Shown: piece after piece, positions 25,444-32,291 of the stretch
How the letters are laid out: every line of letters begins with the position of its first letter
Numbering within the stretch: position 1 is the first letter of the stretch
Assembly: GCF_020711255.1 (NCBI RefSeq)
Contig: NZ_JAJFAW010000039.1
Span: 1 to 32,291, forward strand
DNA length: 32,291 nt
Reading direction: 5' to 3'
From: Hymenobacter plasmatis
GTDB taxonomy: Bacteria > Bacteroidota > Bacteroidia > Cytophagales > Hymenobacteraceae
Translations under genes and position numbers: made by a program
The notes under the pieces: model-generated
What the model saw: the letters and a program-made list of their open reading frames with translations, nothing else
Told to the model about the DNA's origin: nothing
Databases searched by the model: none

Positions 25444-25451
25444 CAAATGTA
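25444..25451 (-). promoter_or_regulatory. Candidate -7 promoter element for the small exported protein gene
   Basis: On the minus strand this reads TACATTTG, an exact TAnnTTTG match, 33 bases before the ATG at 25410. No convincing -33 TTG was found at the expected distance. Confidence 0.45.
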
Positions 25452-25690
25452 TGTTTGCACATTGCCGTGGGATATTCGCTCTCGGTTAAGTGCCAATTTG
25501 TGCCGGTGAGTGGGCAAATCCGCCGTTGCAATGGCGCGTACAGGCAGCCGAAATGACCTGCTTGCAGTTGGCCGTTGCAAACCGTTGGTTGGGCTAGCAA
25601 ATCCTGCACTTGGGACAGGATATGGATGCATTGAGCGGGTACCGCGTGGGAGAAGCAAGACCGGGCCAGATATTGCAGTTGCCCTTCATT

Positions 25691-28600
25691 ATGCCTTCTA
25701 CAACTTCCCTTCCCGCGTCGGCTTCCCTTGACGCGGCCTTCGCTCAGGCTCAACAGCGCCACGCCGCCTTACTAGAGGCCCTGGCCCGCTTCCCTGCCGC
25801 AGGCGAAGCGGAAGCCCAGCAATTCAGCCTTTTGCTTGACTTACTGCCGGAAGGCGTGGTGCTGTTTGATGCCGATGGGAGCATTAAAGTCCTCAATCAA
25901 CCCTTCTTTGCCTTATACAATCTGCCCGATGCCCCCGCCGGGTGGCAGGGCCGGGCCATGGCTGAATTGCTGGGCCATGTGCAGCCCCAGGTACTGGCCC
26001 GCGTGCCCCACGAAGGCGGCGAAATGTTAACCCTGCGCTCCGGGCGAGTGGTGGCCAGCACCACCCAGCCCAATTCCGCCACCGCCGGCCGGTCAGCCCG
26101 GCAGCTGCTGTGCCTCACCGACGTAACCGATGCCATCCAGCGCCACCAGCTCCTGGCCGAGCTGGAAGCCGTTGCCCGCATTCCGCAGCAGAACCCGTAC
26201 CCGGTGCTGCGCCTCGCTGCCTCGGGCCGCCAGCTCTATGCCAACGACGCCGCCCGGCAACTGGACCACGGGCTGGCGCCCGCCGAGCGCCTAAGCGGGC
26301 AACGGGCGCTTCGGGCCCTGGTGGCGCGGGCCCTGGCCCAGGGTACTCCTTATAAAGAGGAGGGAGCCCTCGGCCACCGCTGGTTCAGCGTACACGCCGA
26401 GCCGTTTGTCGCCGAGGGCTACATCAACCTGTACTTATTTGAAACTACGGCCCGCGTCCGGGCCGAGCAGCAGCTGCAAGAACAGCAGCGGTTCTACGAA
26501 ACCATCCTCAACGAGCTGCCCGCCGAGGTATTCGTGGTCGACCACCAGTACCGCTACCAGTTTGTGAACCCAGCGGCCGTGCCCGATGCCGAGCTGCGGC
26601 AGTGGATGCTGGGCCGTACCAACGACGAGTACAACGCCCGCCGCGGGCACCCGGCCGCTATGGCCCAGCAGCGGAGCACCCACCTGGTAAAAGTGCTCGA
26701 AAGCCGCCAGCACCACGAATGGGTCGAATCCCTGGGCGAGGCCGCGGAGCCGCGCTACGTGATGCGCCGGCTACAGCCCGTGCCCGAAGCCGGCGAAGCG
26801 GTGAACCTGGTTATCGGCTACGGCCTCGACATTACGGCGCAGGAGCTGACGCGCCGGCAGCTGCGCGAGCAGCAGGAGTTCACCCAAAGCATCCTCGATA
26901 CCAGCCCGAGCATCATTTACGTGCGCGACGCGTCCCAGCAGATTCTGTTTGAGAACCATGCCATGCAGGCGGTGCGCGAAAGCTCGCGGCACCTGACCGG
27001 CGAAGCCCTCGAGCCCGGCAGCGTGGAAGCCCAGGAAGTAGCTCAATTTGCGATTAACGACCAGATAGTTATCCGCAGTGGGCGCGAGCTCACGGCCGAA
27101 GAATCGATTACGCGGCTCGACGGCACCACGCGCATTTTCCAAACCGTGAAGCGGCCCTTGCCCCGGCCCGATGGCAGCGTGCACGTGCTGGGTGTGAGCA
27201 CCGACATCACCGCCCTCAAGCAAGCCCAGCAAACCCTGGAGCGCAGCGAAAAGCAGTACCGCGACCTGATGAACTACGCGCAGGCGCTGATATGCACGCA
27301 CGCCCTCGACGGCACCGTGCTTACGGCCAACCCCGCCCTGAGCGAGCTGTTGAACATGCCTATGGAAAGCATCATCGGCGGCAACGTGGCCGACGTAATG
27401 ACGGCCGAAGACCGGGCCGCCTTTGCCGCCTATCTGGAGCAGATTGCAACGGCGCACGAAGCATCGGGGGTGCAGCGCGTGTGCCCGCGCGGCAGCCAGG
27501 AGCCGCGCTACTTATTGTACCGCAACTACATGGTGAGCGAGCCGGGGCAGGCGCCCTACGTCATTTCCCATGCGCACGACATTACCGAGCGCATCGCCGC
27601 CGAGCGCGAGATGAAACGTGCCAAGGAAGCGGCCGAGTCGGCCGCGCTAGCCAAGGAAAATTTCCTGGCCAACATGAGCCACGAAATCCGCACGCCGCTC
27701 AACGGCATTCTGGGCATGGCCGGCCAGCTCGGCAAGACGGCGCTCGACCCACGCCAGCAGGAGTTTCTGCGCCTGATTCGCTCTTCGGGGCAGCACTTGC
27801 TCAGCGTAATCAACGACGTGCTCGACATGGCCAAAATCACCTCGGGCAAGCTCGACTTCGAGCAAGTGGAGTTCAACCTCTGCGATTCTATGAACCAGGC
27901 CGTGCAGCCCCTTGTGCTAGAGGCCCAGGACAAGGGTCTGGCCTTTACCGGTACGCTGTTGCGCGAAAGCTGTACCTACCCGTGGGTGGTGAGCGACCCG
28001 TACCGGCTCAACCAGATTCTGATTAACCTGGTGGCCAACGCCATTAAGTTCACGGCCCACGGCAGCATCCACGTGGTGGGCCGGCAGCTGTCCGAAACCA
28101 GCACCCACCTCACCGTAGAATTCAGCGTGACCGACACGGGCATCGGCATTGAGCCCGATAAGCAGGCGCGCATCTTCGAAGGCTTCACGCAGGCCTACGC
28201 CGATACCACCCGGCAGTTTGGGGGCACCGGTCTGGGCCTGAGCATCAGCCGGGCGCTGGTGGAGCAGCTGGGCGGCACGCTTTCGCTGCGCAGCGCGCCG
28301 GGGCAGGGCAGCACATTTGCCTTCACCCTCACGCTGCCCAAAGCCGAGGCGCCCGTAGTGCCCACCACTGGCTCCGAACAATTTAACACCGGCGCCTTGG
28401 CGGGCCTCCGGGTGCTGCTGGTGGAAGACAACGAAATCAACCGCGAAGTAGCCCGCTTTATGCTCGAGGAGTGGGGCGTTATCCTGGAAGAAGCCGTAGA
28501 CGGCGAAAAAGGCCTGCGCCTACTCACCGACCACGTGTACGACGTGGTGCTGATGGATATACAGATGCCTGGGCTGAGCGGGGTGGAAGTAACCCGGGCC

Positions 28601-29122
28601 GTGCGCCAGCTGCCCGACCCTCTGCGGGCGCAGGTGCCCATCCTGGCGCTTACCGCCAACGCGTTCCGGGAAGACAACGAGCGGTACCGCGCCGCCGGCA
28701 TGAACGATTGCCTGGCCAAGCCTTTCGAGGAGGAAGCGCTCTACCACAAGCTGAATGCCTTGCGCACCGCGCCGCGCACCACGCTCCCCTACGACCTCAC
28801 CAAGCTGCGGGCCATGGCCCACGGCCGCGAAGCATTTGTAACCAAAATCATCCGCTCTTTCCTGGCCAATACGCCGGCCAGCATGCACCAGATGCAGGAT
28901 GCCGCATCGGCCGGGCAGTGGGGCAAGGTAGCCGAACTCACGCACCACGTCAAGCCCAATCTGGCCGCGCTGGGAGTAGTGGGTGTAGCGAGTGTGGTAG
29001 CCATTCTGGAAAAAGCACCCCACCCCGGCCAGGCCACCGCCGAGCGAACCGCCCTGGTAACCCAACTAGTGGCCTCCGTGAACCGGGCATTGGCCGCCTT
29101 GCCTGCGGAGTTGCCGGCTTAG
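25691..29122 (+). CDS. Multi-PAS hybrid sensor histidine kinase with receiver and HPt domains
   Basis: 1143 residues from the ATG at 25691; the frame runs on to 25610 but the sequence before MPSTTSLPAS looks non-coding. No signal peptide or membrane helix, so a cytoplasmic sensor. About five PAS or PAS-like segments occupy residues 45-635. They end in recurring linkers such as ITAQELTRRQLREQQ and ITALKQAQQTLERSEKQY. Next come HisKA with SHEIRTPLNG (His664), HATPase with NQILINLVANAIKF, DTGIGIE and GGTGLGL, and a receiver with VEDNEINRE and phosphoacceptor Asp956 (LMDIQMPG). The C-terminal HPt has His1085 (LTHHVKPNLAALG). This is a complete internal His-Asp-His phosphorelay needing a separate final receiver. 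The convergent LytTR regulator is a candidate by proximity only. The signal sensed is unknown. Confidence 0.94.
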   Translation: MPSTTSLPASASLDAAFAQAQQRHAALLEALARFPAAGEAEAQQFSLLLDLLPEGVVLFDADGSIKVLNQPFFALYNLPDAPAGWQGRAMAELLGHVQPQVLARVPHEGGEMLTLRSGRVVASTTQPNSATAGRSARQLLCLTDVTDAIQRHQLLAELEAVARIPQQNPYPVLRLAASGRQLYANDAARQLDHGLAPAERLSGQRALRALVARALAQGTPYKEEGALGHRWFSVHAEPFVAEGYINLYLFETTARVRAEQQLQEQQRFYETILNELPAEVFVVDHQYRYQFVNPAAVPDAELRQWMLGRTNDEYNARRGHPAAMAQQRSTHLVKVLESRQHHEWVESLGEAAEPRYVMRRLQPVPEAGEAVNLVIGYGLDITAQELTRRQLREQQEFTQSILDTSPSIIYVRDASQQILFENHAMQAVRESSRHLTGEALEPGSVEAQEVAQFAINDQIVIRSGRELTAEESITRLDGTTRIFQTVKRPLPRPDGSVHVLGVSTDITALKQAQQTLERSEKQYRDLMNYAQALICTHALDGTVLTANPALSELLNMPMESIIGGNVADVMTAEDRAAFAAYLEQIATAHEASGVQRVCPRGSQEPRYLLYRNYMVSEPGQAPYVISHAHDITERIAAEREMKRAKEAAESAALAKENFLANMSHEIRTPLNGILGMAGQLGKTALDPRQQEFLRLIRSSGQHLLSVINDVLDMAKITSGKLDFEQVEFNLCDSMNQAVQPLVLEAQDKGLAFTGTLLRESCTYPWVVSDPYRLNQILINLVANAIKFTAHGSIHVVGRQLSETSTHLTVEFSVTDTGIGIEPDKQARIFEGFTQAYADTTRQFGGTGLGLSISRALVEQLGGTLSLRSAPGQGSTFAFTLTLPKAEAPVVPTTGSEQFNTGALAGLRVLLVEDNEINREVARFMLEEWGVILEEAVDGEKGLRLLTDHVYDVVLMDIQMPGLSGVEVTRAVRQLPDPLRAQVPILALTANAFREDNERYRAAGMNDCLAKPFEEEALYHKLNALRTAPRTTLPYDLTKLRAMAHGREAFVTKIIRSFLANTPASMHQMQDAASAGQWGKVAELTHHVKPNLAALGVVGVASVVAILEKAPHPGQATAERTALVTQLVASVNRALAALPAELPA

Positions 29123-29154
29123 TAGGGGTGGGGAGGCCTTATGCACTTCAAGGC

Positions 29155-29421
29155 ACCTCACACCCGGCCCATCTCCAATAGAGAGGGGTGCCTGAATGTC
29201 ATTGCGAGGCCATAGGCCGTGGCAATCCGTCCTGGTCTCAGCGACCAGCATACTAATGTGAAAAGCCCCGGCTCTGCGCAGTGCCGGGGCTTTTTGATTT
29301 GGGTTTGTCACAACTCGAGGCTCATCGCACATGAGAGGAAGCATTGCCGCGCTGCGCTCGCAATGACAGGACCGTGTCGCCGTTGCTCCCCTCTCCCAAG
29401 GAGAGGGGCCGGGGGTGAGGT
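29155..29421. repeat. Nested inverted repeats of two families
   Basis: Outer arms: ACCTCACACCCGGCCC... (29155-29190) and its imperfect inverted copy (29386-29421, ending GGGGGTGAGGT). Each contains a CTCTCC...GAGAGG mini-palindrome. Inner arms: GTCATTGCGAG (29198-29208) and CTCGCAATGAC (29357-29367), with GGCAAT/ATTGCC further in. The inner arm resembles the GTCATGC family seen elsewhere in the window but is a distinct variant. Confidence 0.7.
29261..29295 (+). terminator. Terminator between kinase and LytTR genes
   Basis: AAAAGCCCCGGC (29261-29272) pairs perfectly with GCCGGGGCTTTT (29283-29294) around a 10-nt loop. An A-run before and T-run after allow use in both directions. It lies inside the nested repeat block. 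Confidence 0.85.
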
Positions 29422-29440
29422 GAGCGCATCCAGCTCAATT

Positions 29441-30175
29441 TTATATTCCCCGAAGCCGGCGATAAAAGGCTTCCTGGTACGATTTGCTGACCGGTACCTC
29501 ATGCTTACCGAAGACCAGCGTGTGGTCTTCTACCACGTCAATGCGCCGGGTGTTGACGATATAGGAGCGGTGCACGCGGGCAAAAAAGGACTCTGGCAAA
29601 CGCTCCTCCAGGCTCTTGAGGGTACTGTATACAATGAGCTTTTGCTTGTCCAGCACCAGCACCGAATAATCGGACATGGCTTCGATGAACAACAGCTCGT
29701 CATAATTCACCCGCACCATCTTCTTATTCACCTTCACAAACAGGTGCTGCTCATTGGCCGGGGCTGGCACCGGGGTGGACTCTGGCTGGCTGGCCGGCAC
29801 TTGGCGGCGCTTCAGCACGCGCTCCACGGCCTGCAGAAACCGAGGAAATTCTACGGGCTTCACCACGTAATCGGTCACGTTCAGCTCAAAGGCATTGAGG
29901 GCAAAGTCGCGGTGTGAGGTAACGAGGATAATATCGGGCTGGGGAGTAGGCAGGATGCGCACCAGGTCCAGCCCCGAAAGCAGGGGCATCTCAATATCCA
30001 AAAATGCTACGTCGACCCGTCCGCCATCGCGGAAGAACGCCAGGCAATCCACCGCATTAGCAAACGAGGCCACCAGTTCCAGCTCGGGGGTTAGCTCAAT
30101 AAGGTGTTCCAGGGTCAGCCGGTTCATCTCATTGTCGTCGACGAGCAGGCAGGTAAGCTTAGCGGGTGGGGCCAT
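29441..30175 (-). CDS. LytTR-family response regulator
   Basis: 244 residues from the CAT at 30173-30175 (MAPPAKLTCLLVDDNE); a longer frame to 30271 has no supporting features. The N-terminal receiver domain has the acidic pair Asp13-Asp14, phosphoacceptor Asp60 (AFLDIEMP), Thr86 and Lys106 (VVKP). After a Pro-rich linker (about 125-142) comes a LytTR DNA-binding domain (about 145-241) with the FARVHRSYIVN and PVSKSYQEAF patterns. It is a phosphorylation-controlled transcription factor. LytTR regulators usually pair with LytS/YehU-type membrane kinases, and none is adjacent. The only kinase nearby is the convergent multi-PAS hybrid. A copy of TTGAGCTR lies three bases beyond its stop. Confidence 0.93.
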   Translation of the reverse strand: MAPPAKLTCLLVDDNEMNRLTLEHLIELTPELELVASFANAVDCLAFFRDGGRVDVAFLDIEMPLLSGLDLVRILPTPQPDIILVTSHRDFALNAFELNVTDYVVKPVEFPRFLQAVERVLKRRQVPASQPESTPVPAPANEQHLFVKVNKKMVRVNYDELLFIEAMSDYSVLVLDKQKLIVYSTLKSLEERLPESFFARVHRSYIVNTRRIDVVEDHTLVFGKHEVPVSKSYQEAFYRRLRGI

Positions 30176-31096
30176 GAAGCTGGGAAGCAGAGATGTTAGC
30201 GTATACATATCGGCTTTCCCATTTATCCTGCAGCAGCAAAAAGCGCTACGCAATAAAAAGAACCGGCTCAATAATCTGGAACCATACGGTTTGGTAGTAC
30301 AAGCTAGATTTCATTGAAGGTTACTACAAAGAAGAGTTCGTTCAATTCAACTAATTGCCTGTTAAACTTGACTTTCAGGCTGGCAAATGACGGGCTATGT
30401 ATTAGTTTGATATCCAAAGCCGGTAGTCTTTGCGGCACTGTCCAAAGCTTAGGCCGCTGAGGGGGCGTGGCAGTAAGCTCGGTGCCAATTCAACGCCTAA
30501 GCCTTGAGGTTCTTCCTGCTTATTCTCTACAACCGGAAGGGCAGCCGTAGTCGGCCGAGTTTATTGGGCTGGCAATTGAGCTGGTTGAAGGGCAGCGTAT
30601 TACAGTATATGTAGTGTTCAGCTCTTAGATATGTCTCAAGATGATATAATTCAAGAGAATTGAACTTTGCCTGGTTACGTAAAAACAGGAGAGTCAAATT
30701 CTTGACTGAGCGAGCCGAATGATGGCTTGAGACCAAGAGCTAGCAATGAATAGTTGAGCAGGCCAGTTTTGGACACGATAAATGACGCCTATGTCTACCG
30801 ACGGCAGCCCTCAGGGTTTGTGCTTCAGGTTATAAGCCCCTTATAAATGCTTGTATTAGGGATTTTTATCTGATGAATAGGGTAATGAATACTTTATTCC
30901 CAAATAATAATGTCTATCCCATAAAAAATATCGCAAATCGATACTATTAAGCTTATTGCAAATTAATGGCTTTAAAGTGCTAAAAACAGATATTTGATAT
31001 TTTTTAAGCTCATCATTTCGCATTTGTCCAAGAATATACTGTGAAAAATCTTTAATTATTATCTAAATCACCTTTTTTTATTGAAAAAGTCCTTAC
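30176..31096. other. Long AT-rich non-coding region
   Basis: Nearly 1 kb with no supportable gene. GC content falls stepwise and is very low from about 30840 to 31200. Short open frames (for example minus 30527-30736, 69 residues) have no recognisable domain or start context. One TTGAGCTR copy is at 30576-30583. I see no tRNA, terminator with a long stem, or direct-repeat array. It may hold decayed sequence or regulatory DNA for the large surface protein downstream. Confidence 0.5.
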
Positions 31097-31104
31097 TAAA
31101 TTTG
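31097..31104 (+). promoter_or_regulatory. Candidate -7 promoter element for the large surface protein
   Basis: TAAATTTG is an exact TAnnTTTG match about 130 bases before the ATG at 31236. A TTG lies 13 bases upstream (31081-31083), which is closer than usual. The AT-rich setting raises the chance of a random match. Confidence 0.35.
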
Positions 31105-31235
31105 AATCCGTTTTGTACAAACCGCAAAACTGTCCTGCCCAGTTAATTCTCTTCTTCGCTGGAAAGGTCTTCCGTAGAAAATTGAACTTAATTAATAATT
31201 GTAAACCCGTTTGTAAACCCACCCCCACCACGTTT

Positions 31236-32291
31236 ATGAATATAACCTTACCCCCCACACCAAGCGGGAGATACTTCAAGGCCTACGGGTTCTTGCTGTT
31301 CCTGCTGCTGAGCTTGTTTGCTTCCCTGGGAGCAGCATATGCTCAAACAGGCACTACAGCCACAAGTGCGACGACTGTTTATACTGATAAACCAGACTAT
31401 TTGCCTGGTGATGTAGTCATTATAGAAGGAAATGGGTGGCAAGTGGGGGAGCAGGTTAAGTTAGAAATAGACCACTCTACCGTTTCCCATGGCAATACTG
31501 TGTTGTATGCCACTGCTGATAGTAAGGGGTATATTTATAACAACCAGTTTGTTATTCAGCCCATTCACTTAGGGGAATCATTTACCCTTGCAGCGACAGG
31601 ATTAACCTCCGGTCTTACTGCCCAAAATAAGTTTACAGATGGCAATGCAAGCATAACTACTTCTTTGTCTCCTAAGACCAGCGTTTGTGCAGGATCAACT
31701 GTAAATCTTAACGCTTCCGCTAGTGGAACAGACGGAGTTACTTGGGAATACAATGCAGGAAGCTCGTGGGCCCCAATCACGAATGGCACCAATGGATATA
31801 CAATTACCAATACCGTAAATCCTGGTAATAAGATAGATTCTAAGTTAACATTTATATCAGGAACAGTACAGAACTCCTATGATTTTCGGGCCACTTTCGC
31901 AGGTAATAATAGTGGGGGAAGCGCCGCAACAAGCACTAGCTTTTATAGCCTACCGGTAGGCGCGCCGGTGTTTGCGTCGGGGGCCACGAGCACGCGCTGC
32001 CAGGGTGCTGGTACTGTGACCTACACGGCCGCGGCCGCGAACTCGACGAGCATCACTTATAGCCTAGTTTCCTCGCCGGCCAACGCCGGCAATACCATCG
32101 ACGCCTCGACTGGGGCGGTGACCTACGTGGCGGGCTTCTTCGGGACGGCTACCATCACAGCAAGTGCGGCAGGGTGCAACGGCCCCAAGACGGCAACCCA
32201 CGTGGCGACCATCGACCCGCTGCCCTCGGCGGCGGGCACCATCACGGGCACGAGTCCGGTCTGCGCCCGGGCCACCGGCGTGAGCTATTCC
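31236..32291 (+). CDS. N-terminal part of a large secreted Ig-like-repeat surface protein (runs off the window)
   Basis: The frame from ATG 31236 stays open for 352 codons to the window end. Residues about 1-36 form a Sec signal peptide (FLLFLLLSLFASLGAAYA, then QT). Next is a domain starting TTVYTDKPDYLPGDVVIIEG (about 46-130), of a type seen at the start of many Bacteroidota adhesin-like proteins. An Ig-like segment follows (about 140-235). From about residue 240 a cysteine-containing repeat starts (PVFASGATSTRCQGAGTVTY), followed by a second unit (SAAGTITGTSPVCARATG). Such repeats are usually present in many copies, and a T9SS sorting domain would be expected at the unseen C-terminus (inference). 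Codon use changes abruptly at about 31955: AT-rich before, strongly GC-rich after, with no frame change. Confidence 0.88.
   Translation, partial: MNITLPPTPSGRYFKAYGFLLFLLLSLFASLGAAYAQTGTTATSATTVYTDKPDYLPGDVVIIEGNGWQVGEQVKLEIDHSTVSHGNTVLYATADSKGYIYNNQFVIQPIHLGESFTLAATGLTSGLTAQNKFTDGNASITTSLSPKTSVCAGSTVNLNASASGTDGVTWEYNAGSSWAPITNGTNGYTITNTVNPGNKIDSKLTFISGTVQNSYDFRATFAGNNSGGSAATSTSFYSLPVGAPVFASGATSTRCQGAGTVTYTAAAANSTSITYSLVSSPANAGNTIDASTGAVTYVAGFFGTATITASAAGCNGPKTATHVATIDPLPSAAGTITGTSPVCARATGVSYS

Larger units (their letters stand above)
29123..29440. other. Convergent intergenic region built of nested repeats
   Basis: About 320 bases between the convergent hybrid kinase and LytTR genes. It holds two nested inverted-repeat families and a central terminator, and no gene. 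Confidence 0.6.

Noticed and set aside
25610..25690. Upstream extension of the hybrid kinase
   Set aside because: The 27 extra residues look non-coding, and ATG 25691 starts sequence that leads straight into the first helical/PAS region.
30527..30736. 69-residue minus-strand frame in the AT-rich gap
   Set aside because: No recognisable domain, no promoter or coding-like composition; likely chance.

Overview
The window looks like a chromosomal segment of a GC-rich, aerobic member of the Bacteroidota, most likely Hymenobacter or a close relative in the Cytophagales. The evidence is a type IX secretion (T9SS) C-terminal sorting domain, a TonB-dependent receptor with an N-terminal carboxypeptidase-regulatory domain, a LytTR regulator, almost no Shine-Dalgarno sequences, several matches to the Bacteroidota -7 element TAnnTTTG, and dispersed GTCATGC-type palindromes between genes. 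I see no rRNA, tRNA, CRISPR array, integrase or intact transposase.

Region 1 (1-6356): the last codons of an upstream gene and its terminator, then a 382-nt gap. A compact five-gene plus-strand cluster follows: NAD-type FabG-like reductase, KASIII-like condensing enzyme, sodium:solute symporter, AMP-forming acyl-CoA/ACP ligase and alpha/beta hydrolase. Two of the junctions overlap or nearly do. The KASIII-like protein keeps its Cys but has Thr and Tyr where FabH has catalytic His and Asn. This is the best candidate for an undescribed pathway. A plausible model is that an exported hydrolase frees a carboxylate, the symporter imports it, the ligase activates it, and the condensing enzyme and reductase process it.

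Region 2 (6572-12661): an L,D-transpeptidase, an unrecognised helical-repeat protein and a TonB-dependent receptor, all on the plus strand. The region ends in a 32-bp-stem intergenic palindrome and a 46-bp perfectly palindromic bidirectional terminator.

Region 3 (12673-18926, minus): a 1618-residue T9SS cargo protein and a secreted DNA/RNA non-specific endonuclease with an N-terminal accessory domain.

Region 4 (19221-22057, plus): an FNR-type flavoprotein with a C-terminal [2Fe-2S] domain, then a fusion of a siroheme-synthase (precorrin-2 dehydrogenase) domain to a TauE/SafE (TSUP) anion permease. This pair points to sulfur assimilation. A cluster of four palindromic repeat copies follows.

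Region 5 (22391-25451, minus): a second, lipoprotein-like NUC endonuclease paralogous to the first, an exported AbgB-like M20 amidohydrolase just upstream of it, and a small exported protein carrying a lone carboxypeptidase-regulatory domain.

Region 6 (25691-30175): a soluble multi-PAS hybrid histidine kinase with receiver and HPt domains (plus), convergent with a LytTR response regulator (minus). Nested repeats and a terminator separate them.

Region 7 (30176-32291): about 1 kb of AT-rich non-coding DNA with a candidate promoter, then the start of a large secreted Ig-like-repeat protein that runs off the window. Its composition changes abruptly at about position 31955.

Across the whole window the octamer TTGAGCTR is strongly over-represented (22 copies counted by eye, both strands). 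Annotated features do not explain it.
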